DNA from: Gemmatimonadota bacterium
GTDB taxonomy: Bacteria; Gemmatimonadota; Gemmatimonadetes; Gemmatimonadales; GWC2-71-9
DNA length: 64,000 nt
Assembly: GCA_009692185.1 (NCBI GenBank)
Contig: SHZT01000004.1
Span: forward strand, 1-64,000
Direction of reading: 5' to 3'
Every line of letters starts with the position of its first letter. Position 1 is the stretch's first letter. The notes beneath the pieces are model-generated. The model was given only the letters and a program-made list of their open reading frames with translations, did not search any database and was not told the origin of the DNA. Made by a program: the position numbers and the translations under genes. Shown piece by piece: positions 8,061 to 16,766 of the stretch.

Positions 8061-9892
8061 TGTGCGGAATCGTAGGTTATACGGGACGGCGCGAGGCAGC
8101 GCCGCTCGTGCTCGAGGGCATCAAGCGGCTCGAGTACCGCGGCTACGACTCCGCGGGACTCGCGGTGCTGGGCGCCGGTGGCCTCGTGGTCGAAAAGACC
8201 GCGGGCCGCATCGCCGCGCTCGAAGCCCGCATCAAGGGCCGCGTCCCCCGCGGCCACACCGCCCTGGCGCACACCCGGTGGGCCACTCATGGTGTTCCCA
8301 ACGAGGTGAATGCCCATCCGCACACCGATTGTGGGGGCAACCTCGCGCTGGTGCACAACGGCATTATCGAGAATGCCGCGGCCCTGCGCGCGGCCCTCGC
8401 CAAACGGGGCCACAAGTTCCGGTCGGAGACCGATACCGAAGTCCTCGTCCATCTCATCGAGAGCGCTTACACGGACGGAGTTCCCCTGGAGGGCGCCGTT
8501 GCGTGGGCGCTCAAGAAGGTCGAGGGGACCTATGGCATCGCGGTCATTTCGGCCCGGGAGCCCGAGAAGGTGGTGGCCGCCCGCCTGGGTTCGCCGCTCC
8601 TCGTGGGCCTGGGGGAAGGCGAGAACTTCATCGCGTCGGATGCGAGCGCCGTCGTGGAGCACACCCGGTCCGTGGTTTACCTGGACGACGGCGAGCTCGC
8701 GGTGCTGACACCCAGGGACTACTACGTCACGGATCTCGACAGCGCCCGGGTGGACAAGGCGGTCAGCACGGTGGACTGGGACCTGGGAACAGTCGAGCGT
8801 GGCGGGTACGCGCACTTCATGCTCAAAGAGATCATGGAGCAGCCCGAGTCGCTGCGGAACGCGCTGCGGGGCCGTCTCCAGGAAGATGAAGGGAACGCGC
8901 GGCTGGGCGGCCTGAACCTGACCGACGAACGCCTCCTCTCGATCAACCGCGTCGTCCTCACGGCCTGCGGCACGTCGTGGCATTCGGCACTGATCGGTGA
9001 GTACATGCTGGAGGAACTGGCGCGGATCCCGACCGAGGTGGAGTACGCGTCGGAATTCCGCTACCGGAATCCCATCGTTGACGAGCACACGCTCGTGGTG
9101 GGCATTTCCCAGAGCGGCGAAACCGCCGACACGCTGTGGGCCCTGCGAGAGGCGAAGCGGCGGGGCGCGCACACCATCGGAATCGTGAACGTCGTCGGAA
9201 GCACCATCGCCCGCGAGGTCGATGGCGGCATTTACATCCATGCCGGGCCCGAGATCGGCGTGGCCAGCACCAAGGCCTTCACCTGCCAGGTAGCGTCGCT
9301 GGCCCTGCTCACCCTGCACCTCGGCCGGCTGCGGTCGCTCTCGGTGCTCCAGGGGCGGGAAGTCGTGAAGGCGCTTCGGAAGATTCCCGACCAGGTAGAC
9401 CAGGTGCTGGCCCGGGCGCACGAGGTTCAGAAGCTGGCGCTGGTGTTCGACGGCGCCACCAACGCCTTGTACCTCGGCCGGGGGTACAATTTTCCGATCG
9501 CCCTCGAAGGCGCGCTCAAGCTCAAGGAGATTTCCTACATTCACGCCGAGGGGTACCCGGCGGCGGAAATGAAGCACGGGCCCATCGCGCTGATCGACGA
9601 GTCCATGCCGGTGGTGTGCGTCGCGCCCCGCGACGCGGTCTACCAGAAAATCGTGTCCAACGTCCAGGAAGTGAAAGCGCGCGGCGGCAAGGTGATCGCG
9701 GTGGTTACGGAGGGCGATGACCAGCTGGCCGGCCTGGCGGATCACGTGTTCACGATCCCCGAGACGATCGATTCCCTGACGCCCGTCCTGTCGGTGATCC
9801 CCCTCCAGTTGCTGGCGTATCACATCGCCGTCAACCGCGGGAAAGACGTCGATCAGCCACGCAACCTCGCGAAGAGCGTGACGGTGGAGTGA
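8060..9892 (+). CDS. glmS: Glutamine-fructose-6-phosphate aminotransferase (isomerizing)
   Basis: 610 residues from ATG 8060, preceded by GGAAGGAG. The N-terminal nucleophile follows directly after Met (MCGIVGYTG), confirming the start. The glutaminase domain (1-~220) is followed by two SIS sugar-isomerase domains with TACGTSWHSALIGEY and SQSGETADT, and the C-terminal DQPRNLAKSVTVE typical of GlmS. It makes glucosamine-6-phosphate from fructose-6-phosphate and glutamine, feeding GlmM encoded upstream. Confidence 0.97.
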   Translation: MCGIVGYTGRREAAPLVLEGIKRLEYRGYDSAGLAVLGAGGLVVEKTAGRIAALEARIKGRVPRGHTALAHTRWATHGVPNEVNAHPHTDCGGNLALVHNGIIENAAALRAALAKRGHKFRSETDTEVLVHLIESAYTDGVPLEGAVAWALKKVEGTYGIAVISAREPEKVVAARLGSPLLVGLGEGENFIASDASAVVEHTRSVVYLDDGELAVLTPRDYYVTDLDSARVDKAVSTVDWDLGTVERGGYAHFMLKEIMEQPESLRNALRGRLQEDEGNARLGGLNLTDERLLSINRVVLTACGTSWHSALIGEYMLEELARIPTEVEYASEFRYRNPIVDEHTLVVGISQSGETADTLWALREAKRRGAHTIGIVNVVGSTIAREVDGGIYIHAGPEIGVASTKAFTCQVASLALLTLHLGRLRSLSVLQGREVVKALRKIPDQVDQVLARAHEVQKLALVFDGATNALYLGRGYNFPIALEGALKLKEISYIHAEGYPAAEMKHGPIALIDESMPVVCVAPRDAVYQKIVSNVQEVKARGGKVIAVVTEGDDQLAGLADHVFTIPETIDSLTPVLSVIPLQLLAYHIAVNRGKDVDQPRNLAKSVTVE

Positions 9893-10326
9893 AGGTCGTC
9901 CTTCAACGCGTTTCGAAGGCTTCTGTCAGCGTCGACGGTCGCGTCGTGGGCGCGATCGGCCGCGGGTTCCTCGTGCTGGTGGGGTTCAAGGCGGGCGACG
10001 GGCAGGAGCAGGTGGACTGGATGGCCGAGAAGATCTTCGGCCTCCGGGTGTTCGTGGACGACGCCGGGAAGATGAACCGGGACCTCGCGGCTGTTGAGGG
10101 CTCGGTGCTGGTCGTCTCGCAGTTCACCTTGTACGGCGATGCGAGCCGTGGGCGACGGCCGTCGTTCGTGAATGCCGCACAGCCGGATGATGCGACTCCG
10201 CTCTACGAGTCGTTCGTGAAAGCCCTCCGCACCCGCAACGTGCCGGTCGAGACTGGTGAGTTCGGCGCGATGATGCAGGTCGAACTGGTCAACGACGGTC
10301 CGGTCACGCTGATCCTCGAGAAATGA
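9889..10326 (+). CDS. dtd: D-aminoacyl-tRNA deacylase
   Basis: 145 residues, the exact usual size, with the GTG overlapping the glmS stop (GTGA). DTD signatures: SQFTLYGDASRGRRPSF and the C-terminal NDGPVTLILE (Gly-cisPro-like motif region). It removes D-amino acids from mischarged tRNAs. It is followed by maf with an ATGA overlap. Confidence 0.95.
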   Translation: MKVVLQRVSKASVSVDGRVVGAIGRGFLVLVGFKAGDGQEQVDWMAEKIFGLRVFVDDAGKMNRDLAAVEGSVLVVSQFTLYGDASRGRRPSFVNAAQPDDATPLYESFVKALRTRNVPVETGEFGAMMQVELVNDGPVTLILEK

Positions 10327-10898
10327 CCATCGTCCTGGCTTCGGGTTCCCCCCGCCGCCATCAATTACTGGACATGCTGGGCATCGCGCACGACGTGGAC
10401 CCCTCGGACGTTCCCGAAGCCGCGCTGCCCGGCGAAGCCGCCGAAACCACGGCTATCCGGCTGGCGCGCGAAAAGGCCACGCAGGTCGCCCGGCGGCATG
10501 CCGGCCGGTGGGTGCTGGGGGCCGACACGCTGGTCGCACTGGCTGACCAGGTGCTCGGAAAACCCGGCGGCGTGGCGGAAGCCGAAGCCATGCTGGCGCG
10601 CCTGCAAGGCGCCGAGCACAGGGTGGTGACGGCCATTGCCCTGGTCAGGAACGGCGACGCCCATGAACGACACGACGTGACCCGCGTGTGGTTCCGGCCA
10701 CTCAGCCCGGTTCAGATTCGTGCCTATGTGGCAACGGGCGAGCCGCTCGACAAGGCGGGCGCATACGGCGTGCAGGGGTACGGGGCTGCGCTGGTGGAAC
10801 GGATCGAAGGGGATTTTTTCGGGGTGATGGGACTGCCGCTGCGCCTGGTCGTCGAGGTGCTCGGCCGGGCAGGAATGCCCTACAGCTTCACCCGGTAG
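10323..10898 (+). CDS. maf: Maf-family nucleoside triphosphate pyrophosphatase
   Basis: 191 residues. Starts with the family motif LASGSPRRHQLL, then GADTLVAL and the C-terminal GAYGVQGYG..IEGDFFGVMGLPL. It hydrolyses non-canonical or modified NTPs (dTTP/UTP or m5U/7-methyl-GTP type). It is the last gene of the glmM-glmS-dtd-maf run, and its 3' end overlaps the convergent cyclase gene by 19 bases. Confidence 0.93.
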   Translation: MTIVLASGSPRRHQLLDMLGIAHDVDPSDVPEAALPGEAAETTAIRLAREKATQVARRHAGRWVLGADTLVALADQVLGKPGGVAEAEAMLARLQGAEHRVVTAIALVRNGDAHERHDVTRVWFRPLSPVQIRAYVATGEPLDKAGAYGVQGYGAALVERIEGDFFGVMGLPLRLVVEVLGRAGMPYSFTR

Positions 10899-11944
10899 GC
10901 CGCCACCGGCTGGGCCTTGTTCTTGAGGGCCAGGGGTTCGGATGCCTCGACCTTGGGCTTCTTCTTCAACTGATTGTACATCGGCTCCGAGATCAGGATT
11001 TCGCCCGGGCCCGCCTTGCCGCAGAGCCGTGATGCCACGTTCACGGCATCGCCGATCACCGTGTACTCCAGCCGCTGGTCACTGCCGATGTTGCCGGCGA
11101 ATACCTCTCCGTAATTGATCCCGATGCCGATGTTCACCTGCCGGCGCCCCTGCTCGGCCCACTTCTTGTTCATCTCGGCCAGCCGGTGCATCATGTCGAG
11201 TGCCGTCTGCATGGCCTTGTCGGCGGCGGCGTCCGTCTGGATCGGCGCGCCCCACAGTGCCATGATGGCGTCCCCCATGAACTTGTCCAGCGTCCCGTCG
11301 TGGGCGAAGACGATGCCCACCATTTCCGTGAAGTAGCCGGTGAGCAGGTCGGCGATTTCGTTGGGCGCCATCGTCTCGGACATGGACGTGAAGCCGCGGA
11401 TGTCGCTGAAGAAGATCACCACCGGCTTCTTGTCGCCGCCCAGCTTGATCGACTCCTTCTGCTCGGCGATCTGCTTCACCAGATTGGGCGCGAAGTACCG
11501 CTGGAAGTTCGACAGCACCACGGCCTCCCGGGTGATCCGGTCGGTCAGCTGGCCGTTCTCGATGGCCACCGCCGCGATACCCGAAAACGCGATGAGGAAC
11601 TCGAGGTCTTCGTCGTTGAAGGAGTTCGTGGCGGTCAGGTTGTCCACGTAGATGATGCCGATGACCTTGCCGTCCCTCGCGAGCATGGGCGTGCACATGG
11701 CGCTCCGCACGCTCTGCATGAGGATAGACTTGCCCTTGAACCGCTCGTCTGCGGCGGCGTTGTCGGTAAGGATTGCCAGGCGTTCCGTCACCGCCCGCCG
11801 GGCGATCGACTGCGGCACCCGGTGCTGCCCGCCGAACTCACCCAGCCGGTTCTTCGAAATGCGGGGCACCAGCTCGGCCCCTTCGCCCTCGACCATCAGG
11901 ATCGAGACGCGATCCACGTTCATGACCTGGAACGTGATGGTCAC
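10880..11944 (-). CDS. GAF-class III adenylate/guanylate cyclase, 3' part of a frameshifted FHA-GAF-cyclase gene
   Basis: 354 residues from the first in-frame ATG, but homologous reading clearly starts further upstream: the frame is open from about 12095 with KKLSLLLDISKELSKQQAVDKLLEKVV split over the junction. Residues 1-~150 are a GAF domain; the cyclase catalytic domain begins at VVIFFSDIRGFTSMSE (first metal Asp), with FMGDAIMALWGAP (second metal Asp) and VIGDAVNVASRLCG. The upstream FHA domain is encoded at 11965-12501 in another frame; one missing base in an A-run near 12095 separates them. The protein probably makes cAMP in response to phosphothreonine partners and a GAF ligand, if the frame is intact in vivo. 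Confidence 0.8.
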   Translation of the reverse strand: MTITFQVMNVDRVSILMVEGEGAELVPRISKNRLGEFGGQHRVPQSIARRAVTERLAILTDNAAADERFKGKSILMQSVRSAMCTPMLARDGKVIGIIYVDNLTATNSFNDEDLEFLIAFSGIAAVAIENGQLTDRITREAVVLSNFQRYFAPNLVKQIAEQKESIKLGGDKKPVVIFFSDIRGFTSMSETMAPNEIADLLTGYFTEMVGIVFAHDGTLDKFMGDAIMALWGAPIQTDAAADKAMQTALDMMHRLAEMNKKWAEQGRRQVNIGIGINYGEVFAGNIGSDQRLEYTVIGDAVNVASRLCGKAGPGEILISEPMYNQLKKKPKVEASEPLALKNKAQPVAAYRVKL

Positions 11945-11964
11945 GACCTTCTCGAGGAGCTTGT

Positions 11965-12501
11965 CTACTGCCTGCTGCTTCGACAGCTCCTTCGAGATAT
12001 CGAGCAGGAGCGACAGCTTCTTGGCCTGCCGCTCCTCGGGCGATTCGCCGCCGACCTTGACGTGCGAATCGGTGCTCGGCTGTCCTTTTCTTCCGACGCC
12101 TGATTGATGACTGCCGACTCCACCGACACGTTCCGCACGATGGTGGCGCCGGGCGGCGGGGACGTCCCGAACGTGCTCGCAACGGGGTCCACGGCGGGCT
12201 GGGCGGAGGGCGGCGTCACCTCACGCACGCGGAACGCGACCTTTCCGAACGTGACGACATCACCGGCGGCGGCCACGGTGTCCGAGACCTTGGCGCCGTT
12301 CACGAACGTCCCGTTGCTCGACCCCAGGTCTTTGATCTGCACGCCGCCATTGGCGAGCGTGACCTCCGCGTGCTGGCGGGAGATCGTGGGATCATAGATG
12401 GGGACGTCGCTCGTCGCCGCCCGGCCAACGACCAGGCGTTTGCCTTGGACGACCTCGATGGTCTGGTCCCCGGACGTGGAGATCAACTTGAAGACTGACA
12501 C
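11965..12501 (-). CDS. FHA domain, 5' part of the frameshifted FHA-GAF-cyclase gene
   Basis: The first ~135 residues from ATG 12501 are a forkhead-associated domain: LVVGRAATSDVPI, TISRQHAEV, DLGSSNGTFVNG (phosphothreonine-binding loops). After SAVINQASEEK the frame degenerates into an Arg/Ser-rich shadow. Adding one base at the AAAA run gives GQPSTDSHVKVGGESPEERQ and joins the GAF-cyclase frame. The true product is therefore one ~540-residue FHA-GAF-cyclase. A single-base sequencing error is as likely as a real mutation. Confidence 0.75.
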   Translation of the reverse strand: MSVFKLISTSGDQTIEVVQGKRLVVGRAATSDVPIYDPTISRQHAEVTLANGGVQIKDLGSSNGTFVNGAKVSDTVAAAGDVVTFGKVAFRVREVTPPSAQPAVDPVASTFGTSPPPGATIVRNVSVESAVINQASEEKDSRAPIRTSRSAANRPRSGRPRSCRSCSISRRSCRSSRQ

Positions 12502-12535
12502 AGGCTCCTAAAATACCCCGTGGGTCGGGGAGGCG

Positions 12536-14029
12536 CTAACGCGGGTTGGCCAGGGCGAGGGCGGCAAGCACGGCGCCGGCCTTGCTTTGGGTTTCGTCGA
12601 ACTCGCGGGCGGCCTGGCTGTCGGCGACGATTCCGGCCCCTGCCTGCACGTAGGCCGTCCCGTTCTTGATGAACGTCGTCCGGATCGCGATCGCGGTATC
12701 GAGGTTCACCCCACCCCACCCGACGTACCCGACTGCGCCGGCATACGGCCCCCGCCGGGTGGGCTCGAGGCCATCGAGGATCTCCATGGCACGGATCTTC
12801 GGCGCCCCGCTGACGGTTCCCGCCGGAAAACAGACCCGCAGGGCATCGATGGCGTCGAGGCCGGCCCGGAGCCGCCCGCGCACCTCGCTCACGATGTGCT
12901 GCACGTGGGAGTAGCGCTCGATCACGCGGTCCGCCGTTACGCGCACGCTCCCGTACTCGGCCGCGCGTCCGACGTCGTTCCGGCCCAGGTCCACCAGCAT
13001 CATGTGCTCCGCGAGCTCTTTCTCGTCCGCCAGCAGGTCCTCCACGAGTCGCGCATCCTCTTCGGGGGTGGCGCCCCGGGGCCGCGTTCCCGCGATCGGC
13101 CGCACCGTGACCTCCCGGTCTTCGACTCGAACGAGCACCTCCGGGGATGAGCCCACGATGGCGAGATCGTCCAGCGCGAGGTAGTAGAGGTACGGAGCCG
13201 GATTGAGCGCCCGGAGCGCCCGGTACACCTGGAACGGATCGGCGGGGCAGGGCACCTCCTGCCGGCGCGAGAGCACGGCCTGGAAGATGTCTCCCGCCCG
13301 GATGTGGTCGCGAATCCGCTCGACGTCCCGTTCGAAATCCTGGCGTGGGTACGGAGTGCCCGGCACCGGTGGAGCGGCCGCGTTCAGCGCGACGGGAGCC
13401 AGCGAGGGCGGAGTCGCCAGCCGGGCTAGTAGCGTCTCGATGCGCGCTTCGGCCCGGTCATACTCTCGGCGCAGGTCCTGCGGTGACGCCCCCGGCGGGA
13501 CGTCGGTGTTCGCCACCACGATCGCGCGGCCGAACGCATTGTCGAAGATCACCAGCGAATCGGCGATGATGAACATGGCGTCCGGCAGGTTGAGATCATC
13601 CGTGGGGCCCCCGGGGAGGCGCTCGAAGGAACGCACTACGTCGTATCCCAGGTAGCCGACCGCGCCGCCGGTGAAGCGCGGCAGGTCGTCGGGAACCACG
13701 GTGGTCAGCGGCCGCACCACGCCGGCCAGGTGCACCAGCGGATCGGGCGCGTCGCCGGCCGCGACCCAGCCCGTGGCAGGAGTCCAGCGGTCGGCCTTTC
13801 CCCGGGCATAACGCCACGCTTCGCGTGGTTCCGTCCCGAAGAACGTGTACCGTGCCCACCGCTCGCCGCCGACCAGCGATTCGAGGAGGAACCCGAACGG
13901 CGGGCGCTGCACCGCGGCGAATGCGCTGACCGGCGTCAGCGTGTCGGCGGCGAATTCGCGGACCACCGGGACGATCCGGCCCCGGGCCGCCAACGCCCGG
14001 TAGTCGTCGAACGTGGTGTGGCGGGTCAT
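12536..14029 (-). CDS. trpE: Anthranilate synthase component I
   Basis: 497 residues from ATG 14029, which overlaps the lipoprotein stop (ATGA). Chorismate-utilising enzyme: N-terminal LLESLVGGERWARYTFFG (tryptophan-binding LLES region), then VRPIAGTRPRGATPEED, VDLGRNDVGR and PAGTVSGAPKIRAMEI. It converts chorismate and ammonia/glutamine to anthranilate. No trpG or other trp genes are adjacent. A PabB-type function is an alternative, but the LLES motif and length favour TrpE. Confidence 0.88.
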   Translation of the reverse strand: MTRHTTFDDYRALAARGRIVPVVREFAADTLTPVSAFAAVQRPPFGFLLESLVGGERWARYTFFGTEPREAWRYARGKADRWTPATGWVAAGDAPDPLVHLAGVVRPLTTVVPDDLPRFTGGAVGYLGYDVVRSFERLPGGPTDDLNLPDAMFIIADSLVIFDNAFGRAIVVANTDVPPGASPQDLRREYDRAEARIETLLARLATPPSLAPVALNAAAPPVPGTPYPRQDFERDVERIRDHIRAGDIFQAVLSRRQEVPCPADPFQVYRALRALNPAPYLYYLALDDLAIVGSSPEVLVRVEDREVTVRPIAGTRPRGATPEEDARLVEDLLADEKELAEHMMLVDLGRNDVGRAAEYGSVRVTADRVIERYSHVQHIVSEVRGRLRAGLDAIDALRVCFPAGTVSGAPKIRAMEILDGLEPTRRGPYAGAVGYVGWGGVNLDTAIAIRTTFIKNGTAYVQAGAGIVADSQAAREFDETQSKAGAVLAALALANPR

Positions 14030-14610
14030 TTGGGGTGGGCGGCGACCAGATAGTGGCCGGACGAGGTAACCGACGCGCGAATGGCGTCGGTGCCCGCGCT
14101 GGCGGTGCCCGCGCTGGCGGTGCCCGACGCCACGCGGTAGCCCAGCTGGTCCTCGGCCCACACTTCTAGGGCCGACGCCAGTTCGGAGGTGCCGGCGTAC
14201 CGGGAGCCGGCTCTCGACGCCGTGAAGTCGGCGTAGCGGCCATAGAAAAACGTGACGGTCGGCGGGTTGGTCGAGGACAACGTAGCGCCGGAGAGACTGA
14301 TCGCGAGCCCGTAGGCGCCTGTCTCGGGTGCCAGGCCGATGAGAACCGAGTCGGTCGTTGCGGCCCGGGTTCCATTGAGCGTGGTGATACTGCCAGCGGG
14401 GAAGCTGACCTGGGCGAAGGGGGTATTGGCGGCATCGGGATGGGAGATCGTCCGCGTGGCGACGCGGCTGTTCACCGCATACATGGACGCCGAGGGTGGC
14501 TGTGGCGCGTTGGACTGCATCAGCAGTAGTACCAGGTCGCTCCGCTGGCGCCCGGTGGCCAACGACAGCACGTCGCCGCACGCCGCCGCGACCACGCTTG
14601 CCGCGACCAC
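14026..14610 (-). CDS. Putative secreted lipoprotein, unknown function
   Basis: About 194 residues if translation begins at the GTG at 14610. A lipobox-like VVAAACGD follows a short hydrophobic stretch. The preceding Ser-Arg-Trp would complete a signal peptide, but no ATG/GTG/TTG lies before it, so the exact start is open (an ATA at 14625 is the other candidate). The body is Ser/Thr/Ala-rich and ends HYLVAAHPK. A 15-bp tandem repeat encodes GTASAGTASAGTDA near the C-terminus. I recognise no domain. It is coupled to trpE by ATGA and divergent from the barrel-like gene. Confidence 0.5.
   Translation of the reverse strand: MVAASVVAAACGDVLSLATGRQRSDLVLLLMQSNAPQPPSASMYAVNSRVATRTISHPDAANTPFAQVSFPAGSITTLNGTRAATTDSVLIGLAPETGAYGLAISLSGATLSSTNPPTVTFFYGRYADFTASRAGSRYAGTSELASALEVWAEDQLGYRVASGTASAGTASAGTDAIRASVTSSGHYLVAAHPK
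14089..14126. repeat. 15-bp in-frame tandem repeat in the lipoprotein gene
   Basis: GGTGCCCGCGCTGGC occurs twice (14089-14103, 14104-14118) followed by a partial third copy. It encodes GTASA repeats, and copy changes would keep the frame. Confidence 0.8.
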
Positions 14611-14631
14611 GACCCACCGAGATATTGCGCG

Positions 14632-16686
14632 GTGATGATGGTTTCCCGGTTCATAGCCGCCTCGCTGCTGTGCCTCCCGCTTTCCCTCGCCCGAGCGCAG
14701 TCCTGGAACGGCCCGGACGTCCAGGCGTTGGTGGCCCGCGCGATCGCGCGCCGGGCCACCGTCCAGGCTGACAGCGGGCTCAGGTCGTTCCGTGCTCGGG
14801 CGCATGGATTCGTGTTCTTCCTGGGGCAGCTCGGCGAGGGGTTCAGGGAACCGCCGCGGCTGATCAAGTCGGATCAGCTGGAGTTGGAAGTGTACTGGCG
14901 GGCTCCCGGGCTCAGCAAGCAGATCATCATCGGCCGCCGCGACCGGCGCGACCTCCCGACCGACATCCAGTACCACCGCGACCACCTCGGCATCGTCCAG
15001 AACAATTTCGGCGACAGCATCCGGCTGGGTGAGGGCGACGAAGTGCGGGACGTGCCCCACCCGCTCTCGGCGGCCGGCCCGACGCTCTACGACTACGCGC
15101 TGACCGACTCGCTCACCATCGAGCTGCCCGACCGGGCAGTGCGGGTGTACCGGGTGGACGTCCGGCCACGGGCGTTCGACGCGCCGCGCCTCGCTGGCGC
15201 GATCTACCTCGACGTGGAGCAGGCCGAGCCCGTCCGCTTCCAGTTCAACTTCACGCCCGCGGCGTACCTGGACAACACGGTGGAGGACATCACCGTGGTG
15301 CTGGACAACGGCCTCTGGTTCGGGAAGTACTGGCTTCCCCGCCGGCAGGAGATCGAGATCCGGCGCCGCTCGTCATGGCTCGATCTTCCCGCGCGCGGGA
15401 TCATCCGCGGCCGGTGGGAAATCGGGACGTACGAATTCAATCCCGTGATTCCGCCCGGCACGTTCGCTCCGGGCGCCCCGGAAATCGTGAGCATTCCCAT
15501 CCCCGCGCGCGACACCTTTCACTGGAACGCTCCGCTCGCAGACGAGATTCGCCGGGTGGCCGGGCCGGTGGAGGCCGCCGACCTGGAATCCGTCCGCGCG
15601 ACGATCGCGGCGGTCGTCGGACGACACGTGCTCGCGTCTCTCCCCGGCTCCACGCCGTCGTTCGGGAGCCTGTCCGACATCCTGCACGTGAATCGCGTAC
15701 AGGGACTCACGTTCGGGGCCGGGTGGCGGGTTCGCCCCGGCGTCCACCGGGTGGTCGTGTCGGGCGCCGCCGGTTTTGGCGTGGCCGACCACCGGTTCAC
15801 GGCGCGTCTCGCGATCTCCCGGCCGGCCGGGGCATGGACCTGGGAACTGCGGGGCGCGCGCGAAGTGCGCGACATCGGGGATGAACCAGTGATCTCGGGC
15901 GCACAGAACTCGATCCTCGCCCAGGAGCGAGGTGTCGATTTCGGCGACTACGTACTCCTCCACGTCGCATCCCTGTCGGTGTCCCGGCGAGTCGGGCCGC
16001 TGGGTGGTGTCCGTTTCACGGCCGGCGCAGAGCGACCGTCGAGCGTTGGGCTCGCGGCCCGTCCGGCGACCGGGCAATACCGATTGAATCCTGCTTTGGG
16101 CGGCGAACTGCGGGGGGTGACCCGCCTCGTGCTCGAACACGAGGGAGCGGCGCTGAGTGGCTCCGCCAGCCTGAGTGGCCGCGTGCTCGTCGAGGCAGGA
16201 GCCACACGCACCTCGCGCTACGTCCGCGGGCTGGCGTCCGGCAGTCTTCGCGTTGCCGCCGGCAACACCGAGGTCGCGCTGGACGCCCGGGGCGGATGGG
16301 GATCCGCCGGTCTGCCGCTGGATCGCGGATTCGTGTTGGGGGGACGGGGAACGCTGCCCGGCGAGCCCGTTCGCGCATGGGGCGGGCGGGACATCGCACT
16401 CGCCCGGGTCGAATGGCGATTCCCCGTACCGTTCCCCGGCTTGCCCCTCGGCGCGTTCGGCACCACTGGCAACCGGGCGACGCTGGCTCCGTTCCTGGCC
16501 GTGGGAGGCGCGGGCGGCGCCATGCCCGGCGTTCCCTGGCTGCCGACCTCAAACGCAAGGAGCTCGGCGGGCGTCGCCATCGAGTTGTTCCACGGGCTCC
16601 TGCGTATCGAAGGCGGCGCGAGCCTCCGGGGCGGCCGCCCCGAGTGGTCGGTGGACATCAGGAGGGACCTCTGGTCGATCATGTAG
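14632..16686 (+). CDS. Secreted outer-membrane beta-barrel-like protein (BamA/Omp85-like C-terminus)
   Basis: 684 residues with a Sec signal (MVSRFIAASLLCLPLSLARA). The N-terminal ~280 residues are a soluble beta-rich domain, and a linker leads to a C-terminal half of alternating short hydrophobic strands. RGTLPGEPVRAWGGRDIALARVEWRFPVPFPGLPL is reminiscent of the late strands of Omp85-family barrels (RG.. and EWR.P). No POTRA domain is recognised. The exact family is unknown; an outer-membrane location is an inference. It is transcribed divergently from the lipoprotein/trpE pair. Confidence 0.55.
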   Translation: MMMVSRFIAASLLCLPLSLARAQSWNGPDVQALVARAIARRATVQADSGLRSFRARAHGFVFFLGQLGEGFREPPRLIKSDQLELEVYWRAPGLSKQIIIGRRDRRDLPTDIQYHRDHLGIVQNNFGDSIRLGEGDEVRDVPHPLSAAGPTLYDYALTDSLTIELPDRAVRVYRVDVRPRAFDAPRLAGAIYLDVEQAEPVRFQFNFTPAAYLDNTVEDITVVLDNGLWFGKYWLPRRQEIEIRRRSSWLDLPARGIIRGRWEIGTYEFNPVIPPGTFAPGAPEIVSIPIPARDTFHWNAPLADEIRRVAGPVEAADLESVRATIAAVVGRHVLASLPGSTPSFGSLSDILHVNRVQGLTFGAGWRVRPGVHRVVVSGAAGFGVADHRFTARLAISRPAGAWTWELRGAREVRDIGDEPVISGAQNSILAQERGVDFGDYVLLHVASLSVSRRVGPLGGVRFTAGAERPSSVGLAARPATGQYRLNPALGGELRGVTRLVLEHEGAALSGSASLSGRVLVEAGATRTSRYVRGLASGSLRVAAGNTEVALDARGGWGSAGLPLDRGFVLGGRGTLPGEPVRAWGGRDIALARVEWRFPVPFPGLPLGAFGTTGNRATLAPFLAVGGAGGAMPGVPWLPTSNARSSAGVAIELFHGLLRIEGGASLRGGRPEWSVDIRRDLWSIM

Positions 16687-16766
16687 GGGAGGTCAGGTGG
16701 CGGGTTCCGGCCGGCCGGATATGTTAACTTTACCTACTATGTCGGTGAGACAGACGGGCGAGTGCC

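Noticed and set aside
7937-9823. 628-codon open frame antisense to glmS
   Set aside because: Mirror of a strongly conserved gene; composition is that of a shadow frame.
16687-16766. Promoter with TACTAT before the PilB-like gene
   Set aside because: A -10-like TACTAT is present but no acceptable -35 at proper spacing.
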